Shown: positions 46,615 through 55,527 of the stretch, piece by piece
Layout: every line of letters begins with the position of its first letter
How positions within the stretch are numbered: the first letter of the stretch is position 1
DNA from: UBA4132 sp037133675
GTDB lineage: Bacteria > Pseudomonadota > Gammaproteobacteria > Methylococcales > Methylomonadaceae
Assembly (NCBI GenBank): GCA_037133675.1
Contig: JBAXNR010000007.1
Span: 1 to 64,000 of the forward strand
Reading direction: 5' to 3'
Length of the DNA stretch: 64,000 bases
The notes under the pieces: generated by a model
Database searches by the model: none
What the model was told of the DNA's origin: nothing
Seen by the model: only the letters and a program-made list of their open reading frames with translations
Made by a program: the position numbers and the translations under genes

Positions 46615-47244
46615 ATGGCAAACGAATTATCAGACAGCAAAATCATACAAGCCCTTAACTGGACTTATGAGAAAGCAGTCAATGGCGTGGCAGGTTTAGA
46701 TTCTGCTGAAGACATGGCGAATGACTATCTTAAGGGCAGTGGTTCTTTACATGATAAAGCGAATTCATTAATCCGTTGGCAAAACACTAAAGCAGCTACC
46801 TCTGGCTTTTTAACAGGCTTAGGCGGAGTAATGGTCATGCCTATTACCATTCCAGCAGGTGTTGCCTCAGTGATGTATGTTCAAGTCAGAATGATCGCTG
46901 CCATTGCAAAAATGGGCGGCTATGATTTGCAAGATGACAAAGTGAAAACCTTGGTGTTTGCCTGTTTAGCAGGAGATGCAACAAAAGATGTGCTGAAAGA
47001 TGTTGGGATTGTTATTGGTTCAAAAATGGCAACCAATGCTATCAAAAATATCTCAGGTAAAACCCTCACCGTAATTAATCAAAAAGTGGGCTTCAGACTA
47101 ATAACCAAATTTGGTGAAAAAGGCACGATTAATTTATTCAAAGCCATTCCCGTTTTAGGCGGTGTTATTGGCGGTACAGTGGATTTAACAGCGACTAACC
47201 TAGTTGGCAACATTGCGCGTAATACCTTTATTGGTGTCAGATAA
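46615..47244 (+). CDS. EcsC-family protein
   Basis: A 209-residue protein of the EcsC family, whose biochemical function is not settled. Characteristic parts are a glycine-rich hydrophobic stretch (residues 62-90, TSGFLTGLGGVMVMPITIPA) and a second one near 175-195 (AIPVLGGVIGGTVDLTAT), so it probably associates with the membrane. The ribosome site AAGGGAA precedes ATG 46615. It is followed by a tiny membrane protein gene and then the CRISPR-linked genes in the same direction, which makes a link to the defence locus possible but unproven. Confidence 0.75.
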   Translation: MANELSDSKIIQALNWTYEKAVNGVAGLDSAEDMANDYLKGSGSLHDKANSLIRWQNTKAATSGFLTGLGGVMVMPITIPAGVASVMYVQVRMIAAIAKMGGYDLQDDKVKTLVFACLAGDATKDVLKDVGIVIGSKMATNAIKNISGKTLTVINQKVGFRLITKFGEKGTINLFKAIPVLGGVIGGTVDLTATNLVGNIARNTFIGVR

Positions 47245-47272
47245 AATAATTTTCCATTTTTACGAGGTTAAT

Positions 47273-47479
47273 ATGAGCAAAGAGATAAGCACGATAATCG
47301 GTAGTGTTATGCGAGTAGCGGCTGCTAATCCAGCATTATTGGTGGCTATCGCAACAAGCGGAGCTGTTTTAATGCTAGGCAGTTCAATTGCTCACACATT
47401 GGTAAAGCGCGGTAAAAATGTGAAATTTAGTATTGGTGATATGGTGCAATTTAAAGCTGAGTTTTATCCGCCATCATAA
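47273..47479 (+). CDS. Small single-pass membrane protein
   Basis: A 68-residue protein of unknown function, with one hydrophobic segment (about 18-38, ALLVAIATSGAVLMLGSSI) and a basic stretch after it (KRGKNVKF). The GAGG ribosome site six bases upstream selects ATG 47273 over longer upstream starts inside the EcsC gene. It lies 28 bases after the EcsC gene and is probably co-transcribed, so the two may form one membrane unit. Confidence 0.65.
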   Translation: MSKEISTIIGSVMRVAAANPALLVAIATSGAVLMLGSSIAHTLVKRGKNVKFSIGDMVQFKAEFYPPS

Positions 47480-47513
47480 GGCAAAGCAGTACAACAAACT
47501 TGTCATCCTATAT

Positions 47514-47532
47514 AAACACAAATAGTGTGTTT
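47514..47532. terminator. Weak hairpin upstream of the CARF genes
   Basis: AAACACA and TGTGTTT pair over 7 bases around AATAG and are followed by one further T and then AA. It could be a weak terminator for the EcsC pair or an operator before the CARF-HEPN gene, whose start is 37 bases on. Confidence 0.4.
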
Positions 47533-47568
47533 TAATACTCAGCAAATCCAAACACGGAGTTTTACGCA

Positions 47569-48735
47569 ATGGCACATATTCTCATCAGCTTTTTAGGCAA
47601 AGCTCAAAAAGGCGGACAGTATCGGCAGGCAAATTATGTTTTTGACGACTGTAGTCACAAAACAGCACGGTTTTTTAGTTTTGCTTTAAAGCAACATATT
47701 CAACCTGATCGGCTGGTCATGCTCGGCACATCAGGTAGTATGTGGGATGTGTTGTGTGCCGATGACCATGAACAATGGACAGAGTTAAGCGAAGCGGTAG
47801 AAACCGATTCAGTCACTCAAACACAACTCGATACTTTTGCTATTCCAGCCAGCTTAGCCTTACAAGTCGATTGCCAGTTAAAACGCATTCCTTACGGCGA
47901 TAATCTCACCGAGCAAGTTGAAATTCTGCAAATTATGGCAGCCGCGATTCAAGCGGGTGATACAGTATCGCTAGACCTCACGCATGGCTTACGGCATTTG
48001 CCGATGTTGGGTTTGCTCAGTGCCATGTATTTACAAACCGCTCGCGCTGTCACCATCAACGGCATTTATTACGGTGCATTAGATAGAACCAAAGACGATT
48101 TAACGCCTGTAATGCAATTAAACGGTTTGTTAAGTATTGCCGAATGGTTACACGCATTAGACGGTTTTAATAAAACAGGCAATCTCGCACCCTTTTCCAC
48201 GCTTTTGCAACAAGACGGCATGGCACAAGAAACAGCTAAATGCCTAGAGGATGCGGCGTTTTTTGAGAATACACTCAATATCCCCAATGCCCGCGCTCCA
48301 TTAAAAAAATTTACCGCCGCAACCCAAAACGGTTTAACAGGTATCGGTGCGTTATTTGAAGACAGCTTAAAAGAACGTATTGCGTGGCATAAAGAAGATA
48401 ATTTGTATTTAAGACAACGTAGCAACGCCTGTTTTTATTTGCAACAAGGCGATTATTTACGCGCAGCGGCGTTAGGCTATGAAGCGTTTATTACTTGTCG
48501 CGTTCAACAAGACAAAACCGTGCCTAAGTTAGACCCACAAAATTATGAGCATCGCCAACAAATCAAAGATTCACTCAAGAAAAATAACGACTACAAGCTA
48601 TTAAACAATCTGCGTAATGCCTTAGCACATGGTACACGCAGTGATATAGCTGAAGTACAACGCGCTTTAAGCAGTAAAGACAGGCTGGATGCAGAACTCA
48701 GTCGTTTATTTAAATCGTTATTACCTAATGGTTAA
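47569..48735 (+). CDS. csx2: CARF-HEPN ribonuclease, TM1812/Csx1-like CRISPR ancillary effector
   Basis: This protein is expected to sense cyclic oligoadenylate made by Cas10 and then cut RNA without sequence specificity. The CARF domain has LGTSGSMWDVL (residues about 52-62) and the ligand-type motif DLTHGLRHLP near 140, as in the TM1812 family. The C-terminal HEPN motif is RNALAH (Arg349, His354). At 388 residues the size is typical. It lies two genes upstream of cmr1. The choice of cA4 as ligand is inferred from the family and from the Crn2-type ring nuclease in the locus. Confidence 0.9.
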   Translation: MAHILISFLGKAQKGGQYRQANYVFDDCSHKTARFFSFALKQHIQPDRLVMLGTSGSMWDVLCADDHEQWTELSEAVETDSVTQTQLDTFAIPASLALQVDCQLKRIPYGDNLTEQVEILQIMAAAIQAGDTVSLDLTHGLRHLPMLGLLSAMYLQTARAVTINGIYYGALDRTKDDLTPVMQLNGLLSIAEWLHALDGFNKTGNLAPFSTLLQQDGMAQETAKCLEDAAFFENTLNIPNARAPLKKFTAATQNGLTGIGALFEDSLKERIAWHKEDNLYLRQRSNACFYLQQGDYLRAAALGYEAFITCRVQQDKTVPKLDPQNYEHRQQIKDSLKKNNDYKLLNNLRNALAHGTRSDIAEVQRALSSKDRLDAELSRLFKSLLPNG

Positions 48736-48768
48736 AAAATTGAAAATTAACATTTTAATGAGCTAAAA

Positions 48769-49881
48769 ATGAAAAATCCAAAATTGATTTATATGCTTTC
48801 CCTTTGTGGCACAAGTTTACTGACCAATTTATCTAATAATGACGAGAGAAAGCTTGTTTTTAAGTATGCCAATGTTAAAAAATGCGAAGATGTTCCTGAC
48901 GAGGATAAGATAGTTTTAATATTTCTTATTGAAAACGCAAAGAATAAAATTATCAACGCCGATATAAATTTAGCAATGCAAATGTCAGCGGAATTAAACG
49001 GTATTATCAAATATTACCAGAATAACTTACAGCCAAATGGCGATTACCATTTATTACTGTGTACGGATACATGGTTAGGTCAGAAAACAGCAGAACTTGT
49101 AAAAATATGGCTAACAGGAAAAGGCTTTACGGTTGAAGTCAAGCGACAAGCAGATTTACAAACCGAAGATTTATCAGCATTTCAATGTGCTTTGTCTGAC
49201 ATAGTAAAGTGGTGTGATCAAACAGTACTAAGCTATCAAACAGCGGGGTATAAAATCGTCTTCAATTTAACGGGAGGTTTTAAAAGTGTCCAAGGATTTT
49301 TGCAAACCCTAGCGACCTTTTATGCGGATGAAACCATATATATTTTTGAAACGGCTAAAGAACTTTTGCGAATTCCGCGTTTACCTGTCGAAATGGCAGC
49401 AACGCCTATTGTTGAAAAAAATCTTAAGGTTTTTAGACGTTTGGCAATGGATTTAGATATTTCAGAATTAGGTGCTTTAAACATTCCAGAAACCTTATTA
49501 CTGAAAATTGATAATGAATTTACGCTTTCTCCTTGGGGAGAAATTGTTTGGCAACAAAGCAAAAAAGAGATTTACTCAAAGCAACTTAATCCATCGCCAA
49601 GTAAAAAGATACAGTTTGCTGAATCTTTTCATCATAGTCTCAAAAATATAGCAGCAGACCGTTTATATTTAGTAAACGAAAAAGTAGATCTACTCACTAA
49701 ATTTTTAGAAAAAAATATTGAAGCAAACTCGCTTGATTTTAAACAAGTAAGAGGCAATACCCGCCTGCCTTCTACTCATGAAATAGATGCTTGGTCTGAT
49801 CAAGATGCAAAGAGGATATTTGGACACTATGAGGGGGGAGTTTTTGTTCTTGATAAACTGGATAAAAAATTAAATGGATAA
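48769..49881 (+). CDS. CARF-RelE fusion, Cami1-like cOA-activated mRNA interferase
   Basis: The N-terminal half is a CARF domain of the APE2256 type: YMLSLCGTSLLTN at the start and NLTGGFKS at 166-173. The C-terminal 90 residues (about 280-370) look like a RelE-family toxin: IQFAESFHHSLKNI, then the SLDFKQVRGN-like segment, then HEIDAWSD (His337) and GHYEGGVFVLDKL. The same CARF plus RelE layout is known from Cami1, which cuts mRNA on the ribosome when bound to cyclic tetra-adenylate. A middle linker (about 205-275) may hold a winged helix. It stands between the CARF-HEPN gene and cmr1. Confidence 0.8.
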   Translation: MKNPKLIYMLSLCGTSLLTNLSNNDERKLVFKYANVKKCEDVPDEDKIVLIFLIENAKNKIINADINLAMQMSAELNGIIKYYQNNLQPNGDYHLLLCTDTWLGQKTAELVKIWLTGKGFTVEVKRQADLQTEDLSAFQCALSDIVKWCDQTVLSYQTAGYKIVFNLTGGFKSVQGFLQTLATFYADETIYIFETAKELLRIPRLPVEMAATPIVEKNLKVFRRLAMDLDISELGALNIPETLLLKIDNEFTLSPWGEIVWQQSKKEIYSKQLNPSPSKKIQFAESFHHSLKNIAADRLYLVNEKVDLLTKFLEKNIEANSLDFKQVRGNTRLPSTHEIDAWSDQDAKRIFGHYEGGVFVLDKLDKKLNG

Positions 49882-49921
49882 ACGGTATTTTAAAATTTAA
49901 ACACTTAACGAGGGAGAGTCT

Positions 49922-50911
49922 ATGCAAATCATTGAAGCCAGTTTTGAAATTGTCACACCGATGTTTATCGGTGGTGGCGATAATGATGTTGAATTACGTC
50001 CGCCGTCTATTAAAGGTGCATTGAGGTTTTGGTGGCGGGCATTGCATTGGGGGCAGTGTTTACAAGATGCCAATCAAAATAACAGTGTGGCGTTAAAGTT
50101 ACTGCATGAACGAGAAGCGGCTTTATTTGGTGCAGCGGCTAAAGATAAAACTGAACGAGGGCAATCACCATTTTTTATTAAGCCCCCCATTTATGAAAAA
50201 CAAACCCTTGAATCGTCTTGGCCCACTAATAACACTGGGGCGGGTTATCTTGGTTATGGATTGGATAAAACAAAAGATCACAAGCATCGTCAAGCAATTC
50301 GCCCAACGCAATTTTCTTTGTGTTTAGTATTAAAAAATACCATAACACCTGATCAAATTATGGAATTAAAACTGACTTTACGCGCTTGGGGGTTATTAGG
50401 TGGTTTAGGTAGTAGAAGCAGACGAGGTTTCGGTTCTGTAAATTTAACAAAATTGGCGGATGAAATATTTAATTTTCAAGATTTAGAAGCTTATCAGCAA
50501 GCTATTAAAAGCTTAATTAATCCTCCAGTTCAGTTAGCCCCCTCTATACCTATATTTACAGCTTTAAATCAATCTATGCAAATTGCAGTTGCTGATAATG
50601 GACTAACTCATGAACGCCTAATGGATAAATTAGGTAATCAATACAAAACAGAACGTCTATCTGTTGATAGTGCAAATAAAGCGAGAGCTGTTTTTGGTTT
50701 GCCATTAGAAGGTTTACCCAATCAACGAGATATTGAAAATAGACGGAGTAGCCCGTTATTACTGCATATTCATAAATTAACAACGGGGCATATTGGAGTA
50801 TTTACCTTTATTCCAGCCGAGTTTCATCCTGATTATCCTGAAGGAAAAAAATTGGATTTTTATGACATTCTTGATAGATACATGAATACCATGACAAGGA
50901 TTTACCCATGA
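49922..50911 (+). CDS. cmr1: Cmr1 (Cas7-type RAMP) of type III-B
   Basis: Cmr1 caps the end of the Cmr complex near the 3' part of the crRNA. The N-terminus is distinctive: MQIIEASFEIVTPMFIGG, then PPSIKGALRFWWRALHW near residues 35-51. A glycine-rich RAMP loop, LGSRSRRGFGSV, is at about 161-172. The length of 329 residues is normal. The AGGGAG ribosome site precedes ATG 49922, and the stop overlaps the cas10 start by four bases. Confidence 0.93.
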   Translation: MQIIEASFEIVTPMFIGGGDNDVELRPPSIKGALRFWWRALHWGQCLQDANQNNSVALKLLHEREAALFGAAAKDKTERGQSPFFIKPPIYEKQTLESSWPTNNTGAGYLGYGLDKTKDHKHRQAIRPTQFSLCLVLKNTITPDQIMELKLTLRAWGLLGGLGSRSRRGFGSVNLTKLADEIFNFQDLEAYQQAIKSLINPPVQLAPSIPIFTALNQSMQIAVADNGLTHERLMDKLGNQYKTERLSVDSANKARAVFGLPLEGLPNQRDIENRRSSPLLLHIHKLTTGHIGVFTFIPAEFHPDYPEGKKLDFYDILDRYMNTMTRIYP

Positions 50912-52923
50912 ATAAACGTTCATTTCATTTTACTCTAGGCCCAGTACAAAGCTTTGTTGCTCAAGCACGGCGTACACGCGATTTTTGGGCAGGTTCGTTT
51001 TTGTTGTCTTGGTTGTCTGCGGTGGCAATACGAGCGGTTAAAGCACAAGGCGGAGATGTTAGATTTCCTATTCCTGATGACAATTACTTAATCTGGCTGA
51101 CTGAGGGTAAAAACAACAATTCCCAAGAACCACAACAAGGTTGTATTCCTAACCGATTTAAAGGCTTAGTCGCTACAGTTCCTGAAAATTTCAAGCCAGA
51201 TGATATTGTTAAAAGCGTGCAGAAAGCATGGAAAGGGTTAGCTCAGGAAGTTTGGAAAGACGATTTAGAGGTGCATTATTTAGCTCATTGCAAAAAATAT
51301 GGTGCATTAAAAACCCGCAAGATTTGGAATAGGCAAGTTAGAAACTTTTGGGAAATGAGCTGGGCTTTAACTGATAACGAAACAGAAAGTAATTTATTGG
51401 ATCGGCGTAAAAACTGGCGTTCATATCTGCCACCAGAAGAAGCGGGCGTTAAATGTATGATGATGGATGGCTGGCAAGAATTGTCGGGTATTGAAACGCC
51501 GAATACTCAAGGCTTAGATTTGTTTTGGAAACCGTTGCGTAATAACGGCGGTTCTTTAAAAACAGACTTACGCGAACATGAATATCTGTGTGCTATTGCG
51601 TTTATCAAACGGCGGTTTTCTCGTTGTTTCGATGGATTTTCTAAAGAAATGCCAAATGATTGGATTGTACACGGTTGGAAAGTCAATTCATCAGTCCCTT
51701 CGGTTAGTTATATGGCGGCTGCACCTTGGTTAGCTGAAGTATTAAAAGTTGCACCAGAGAAAGAATTATCGGCTTTTCATGAGGTTGCTAAGGTATTAAC
51801 GCAAAACTATTACGGCGAATATGACACTCGTTTGGATTGCATTAATAAGGCTTTGATGAAACGAGAGGATAAAGGGATTTTTTGGAAGGTAAAAAGTTTG
51901 GACGGCGATGTATTTTTTGATGCGGCTTTGGATAATAAAAATCGTCATGAAGATCAAATCCAAGCGCAAAAAGTAAAAAAAGCTCTATGTTTATTGCGCA
52001 GTGCGGCTAATAAACAGCTAGAAGCCCATAATCAGCCAAAATTAGAACCTGTTAGCCCGTTTTATGCGGTATTAATGATGGACGGTGATTCTTTGGGTTC
52101 GCAAATGAGCAACACTGATAAACAAGAAGCCATTAGTCGTTCTTTAAATGCGTTTACTAAAGGCGTTGCGAAGGTTGTTGAAGAACATAGCGGTTTTTTA
52201 ATTTATGCAGGCGGTGATGATGTGCTGGCTCTATTACCGTTAGAGTTCGCATTAACGTGTGCTTATAAATTGAGACAGTTGTACTTGGATAGCTTTGAAG
52301 AACACGGAAAAGGCAAAGTAAGCTCCACGCTTTCAGGAGCAATTGAATACGCCCATATTAAAATGCCATTGGGTAAAGTATTGGGCGATGCTCATCACTT
52401 ATTGGATGAAGTTGCCAAAGACCAATGTGGACGCGATTCAATTGCGGTTCGGATTTGGAAATCTGGTGGTCAACATTTGCAATGGGCAATGCCTTGGAAA
52501 AAAGCCGTTGCAAATGACAAAGTCATTATTGATGAATTGGTTAAAGATTTTCAGAAAAAAGAACAGGAAACGCCGTTTTCTAATTCGTTCTTTTTTAACA
52601 TCGAAGAGCGGTTTGGAATGTTACAAAACAAAAATGCAAAAGGTGAATTAGAGCTAGCCGAAGGTTTTGATAAAAAAATCATTAACAAATTAATAGCCGC
52701 AGAATACCTAAACTCAGGCATTGATAATAAAAATATTACCTCAGCACAAGCAGAAGAGCGAATCGCACCATTGATTACACAATGTACGCCTGTAAAACGC
52801 CTCTTTGAACAAGGCAAAGATGGTACAGAAGACAAGGAGACTTTTATATTCTTAAACCAACTCAATGTCGATGCCGCCCATTTCATCCGTTTCTTAGTGA
52901 GCAAAGGAGTTGAGCATGGTTAA
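50908..52923 (+). CDS. cas10: Cas10/Cmr2 with GGDD cyclase, lacking the HD nuclease domain
   Basis: Cas10 is the large subunit of the Cmr complex and makes cyclic oligoadenylate when target RNA is bound. The first palm has MDGDSLGSQM (Asp392) and the second has YAGGDDVLALL (GGDD, residues 435-438), so the cyclase should be active. The protein starts directly with FTLGPVQSFVAQARRTRDFWAG; common Cmr2 proteins carry an extra N-terminal HD domain of about 200 residues, absent here. At 671 residues it is correspondingly short. It therefore probably signals but does not cut DNA. It overlaps cmr1 and cmr3. Confidence 0.94.
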   Translation: MNKRSFHFTLGPVQSFVAQARRTRDFWAGSFLLSWLSAVAIRAVKAQGGDVRFPIPDDNYLIWLTEGKNNNSQEPQQGCIPNRFKGLVATVPENFKPDDIVKSVQKAWKGLAQEVWKDDLEVHYLAHCKKYGALKTRKIWNRQVRNFWEMSWALTDNETESNLLDRRKNWRSYLPPEEAGVKCMMMDGWQELSGIETPNTQGLDLFWKPLRNNGGSLKTDLREHEYLCAIAFIKRRFSRCFDGFSKEMPNDWIVHGWKVNSSVPSVSYMAAAPWLAEVLKVAPEKELSAFHEVAKVLTQNYYGEYDTRLDCINKALMKREDKGIFWKVKSLDGDVFFDAALDNKNRHEDQIQAQKVKKALCLLRSAANKQLEAHNQPKLEPVSPFYAVLMMDGDSLGSQMSNTDKQEAISRSLNAFTKGVAKVVEEHSGFLIYAGGDDVLALLPLEFALTCAYKLRQLYLDSFEEHGKGKVSSTLSGAIEYAHIKMPLGKVLGDAHHLLDEVAKDQCGRDSIAVRIWKSGGQHLQWAMPWKKAVANDKVIIDELVKDFQKKEQETPFSNSFFFNIEERFGMLQNKNAKGELELAEGFDKKIINKLIAAEYLNSGIDNKNITSAQAEERIAPLITQCTPVKRLFEQGKDGTEDKETFIFLNQLNVDAAHFIRFLVSKGVEHG

Positions 52924-54214
52924 TTACAAAAAACAGCAAGCTAAAAAACAGCGCGAAGCCAAAGTACAACAAAAACAGCAATTACCTACCGTAACAACAG
53001 AATCATTAAAAAAAATGACCTTTCAACCTTGCCCAGATGGAACAGTTAATTTGCAATTCACACCAATTGATACTTGGTTTTTTAGAGAATCCCGTCCACA
53101 CGATGCCGCTGGTGCGAGTGAACTAAGTAGTTTATTTCCGCCACCCGTAAAAACCTTACTTGGTGCAGTGCGTACATTTTGGGGGGATAGTCTTGGCGTT
53201 GATTGGAAAAAGTTTAATGCTGGCGATGGTTTTGCTCATACACAAACGGGTTTGAATTTAATAGAGGCTATCGGCAATGGTGAAAATCTAGGGAAATTAT
53301 CAATCAACGGAGCTTGGGTATGTAAAAACGGTGAACGTTTATACCCTGCGCCTTGCTATCTAATGCAAAAAGCGGATGCGCTTATCCGTTTGCAAATTGG
53401 TGATGTAGTGGAGTGCGATTTAGGCAAAGTACGCTTACCCGAATTACCCAAAGACAACGTCGGATACAAAGGGCTGGAACAAACGTGGATTACTCGCGAA
53501 GGTTGGCAAACATTATTGCAAGGCGAAACGCCTGTCAAAGAAGAGCTGATTCAAGCAAAGGATTTATTTGGCAATGAACCCCGCTTAGGTATTGCGCGTG
53601 ATAATTCAACTCGTAGCGTCATTGAAGGACGACTCTATCAAACCCAACATTTGCGCTTAGAAAATGACGTAACTATTGAGCTTGATGTAAAAGGACTAAA
53701 TGAAGTATTAGCTGAAAAATTACCTGTTGAAACCAAACACGAAATTTTGCGTTTAGGTGGTGAGGGACGCATGGCAATGTTAGAAAAAAAGTCCCACTAT
53801 CCACCGTTGCCAACTTTAATTATCGATAAACAACCGTTGAAAAAAATCATTATTCACTTTATTACGCCAGCGTATTTTAACGGGCAAATGTTTCCAGAAA
53901 ACTTTGATAAACATGAGATTGATGGGCAAACAGTTTGGCAAGGGAAGTTGTTAGATATAGAACTAATTATCGAAGCCGCTGTCATCGGCAAAGCCCATAG
54001 AGAAGGCGGTTGGGATATGCAAAAACATGAGCCACGATCCGTTAAAAGTTATATTCCAGCGGGCAGTGCGTGGTTTTGTCGCGTAGTGACCGAAATTTCA
54101 AATGAAGACTTGTTAGAAAAATTACACGGTCAATCTATCGGTGCAGAAATCGAATGGGGACGCGGACAGATATTAATCGGTTTGTGGAACGACACTAAAA
54201 CACAGGGGAAATAA
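52916..54214 (+). CDS. cmr3: Cmr3 (Cas5-type RAMP) of type III-B
   Basis: Cmr3 binds the 5' handle of the crRNA next to Cas10. The signature LQFTPIDTWFFRESRPHDA is near residues 44-62 and FPPPVKTLLGAVR follows. A basic, glutamine-rich N-terminal extension (about 1-30, KKQQAKKQREAKVQQKQQ) is unusual. AAAGGAG six bases ahead selects ATG 52916 inside the end of cas10. The C-terminus has the glycine-rich EWGRGQILIGLW loop. Confidence 0.92.
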   Translation: MVNYKKQQAKKQREAKVQQKQQLPTVTTESLKKMTFQPCPDGTVNLQFTPIDTWFFRESRPHDAAGASELSSLFPPPVKTLLGAVRTFWGDSLGVDWKKFNAGDGFAHTQTGLNLIEAIGNGENLGKLSINGAWVCKNGERLYPAPCYLMQKADALIRLQIGDVVECDLGKVRLPELPKDNVGYKGLEQTWITREGWQTLLQGETPVKEELIQAKDLFGNEPRLGIARDNSTRSVIEGRLYQTQHLRLENDVTIELDVKGLNEVLAEKLPVETKHEILRLGGEGRMAMLEKKSHYPPLPTLIIDKQPLKKIIIHFITPAYFNGQMFPENFDKHEIDGQTVWQGKLLDIELIIEAAVIGKAHREGGWDMQKHEPRSVKSYIPAGSAWFCRVVTEISNEDLLEKLHGQSIGAEIEWGRGQILIGLWNDTKTQGK

Positions 54215-55141
54215 ATGACAACAACAGCATTATTAGGTTTATGGGCGCAAACCAGTATTCACGCAGGTGCAGGTAGCTCTATTGATGGTATTGATTTACC
54301 CATTCAACGCGAAGGGCATAACGGTTGGCCCTGTGTGTTTGGCTCGTCTATGAAAGGGGCTTTACGAACTAAAGCAGAAGATTTATGGGGTGAAAAGGGT
54401 AAAGACAGCGTGCGTTATGTGTTTGGCCCTGATTCTGACAATCAGATAGACGAAAATAATCCAAAACCAAGAGCATCAGAACACGCAGGTGCGTTAATGG
54501 TCAGCGATGCACGGTTATTATTACTCCCTGTACGTTCTTTAACAGGTTATTTTAAATGGGTAACGTGTCCAGCATTGTTAAAACGCTTACAAAACGATGC
54601 ACAATGCTTTGATGTATTAATTGATGCTTATGACATTCCACCCGTCACAGAATTAGAGTCAGGCTTACAGCCGCAAGCAGAGGGTCATTTATTTTTAGAA
54701 GAGTATCGCATAACAACCCAACGCGGCGATTTAGCCAACATAATCACAGTATTAAGCCGTTTATCAGGTATTGCAGAAGCCGATTTAACCGCTCAATTAG
54801 TGATAGTCAGTGATGCCATGTTCACTTATTTATGCCAATTCGCCACGCCAGTTACTGCACACATTGCGATAGATAACACCACAAAAACCGTGAAAAAAGG
54901 CGCGTTGTGGTATGAAGAAACGCTGCCACCTGAAACTGTATTTTATCTGGCTTTAAAAGCCAATGCGGTGCGAGATGCACAGGCTAAATTCGATGACAAT
55001 TCAATCGTCAAAGACAGTAAAGCCAAAGCCGTATTAGACAGTATCACCGACGTTTTATTGGCTAAACCCTATCTACAAATCGGTGGCAATGAAACGGTAG
55101 GTATGGGCTGGTGTAAAGTTCAAATTAGCAAAGGGGCTTAA
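54215..55141 (+). CDS. cmr4: Cmr4 (Cas7-type backbone and target-RNA nuclease)
   Basis: Cmr4 forms the repeated backbone of the complex and cuts target RNA at 6-base steps. The N-terminus shows TSIHAGAGSSIDGIDLPIQR with Asp27 at the place of the catalytic aspartate, then VFGSSMKGALRTKAE and GALMVSDARLLLLPVRS. The C-terminal GGNETVGMGWC loop is also typical. At 308 residues it is complete. It starts directly after the cmr3 stop. Confidence 0.93.
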   Translation: MTTTALLGLWAQTSIHAGAGSSIDGIDLPIQREGHNGWPCVFGSSMKGALRTKAEDLWGEKGKDSVRYVFGPDSDNQIDENNPKPRASEHAGALMVSDARLLLLPVRSLTGYFKWVTCPALLKRLQNDAQCFDVLIDAYDIPPVTELESGLQPQAEGHLFLEEYRITTQRGDLANIITVLSRLSGIAEADLTAQLVIVSDAMFTYLCQFATPVTAHIAIDNTTKTVKKGALWYEETLPPETVFYLALKANAVRDAQAKFDDNSIVKDSKAKAVLDSITDVLLAKPYLQIGGNETVGMGWCKVQISKGA

Positions 55142-55142
55142 C

Positions 55143-55523
55143 ATGGAACAGACCATACAACAGCAACGGGCTAAATACGCGCTGGATGAAATTAGCAAGT
55201 TACCCAAAGCATTAAAAGCCGATGAACAAAAAGAATTTATCAGTTACGCGAGTGGCTTGCCCGCAATGATACATACCAATGGTTTAGGACAGGCGATGGC
55301 GTTTTGTAAGCTTAAAGGCAAAGATAGAACAGCTTATAAAAAACTCTACGAGCTTATCTCAATGTGGTTGTGTCAATCACCACAAGTTTATGCAGACTGT
55401 AGCGATATATTAAATGGTATTACAACTAAAGATATGCAGTCCTACCAACTGGCACAAGCAGAAACCTTGGTATTAATGTCTTGGGTAAAGAAATTTGCCA
55501 AAGCCTTTTTGGCTGAGGAATAA
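55143..55523 (+). CDS. cmr5: Cmr5 (Cas11-type small subunit)
   Basis: A 126-residue helical protein placed between cmr4 and cmr6, matching the small subunit that lines the target-RNA groove. LPAMIHTNGLGQAMAFCKLKGK (about 38-59) is the recognisable Cmr5 stretch. It begins two bases after cmr4. Confidence 0.9.
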   Translation: MEQTIQQQRAKYALDEISKLPKALKADEQKEFISYASGLPAMIHTNGLGQAMAFCKLKGKDRTAYKKLYELISMWLCQSPQVYADCSDILNGITTKDMQSYQLAQAETLVLMSWVKKFAKAFLAEE

Positions 55524-55527
55524 CACC

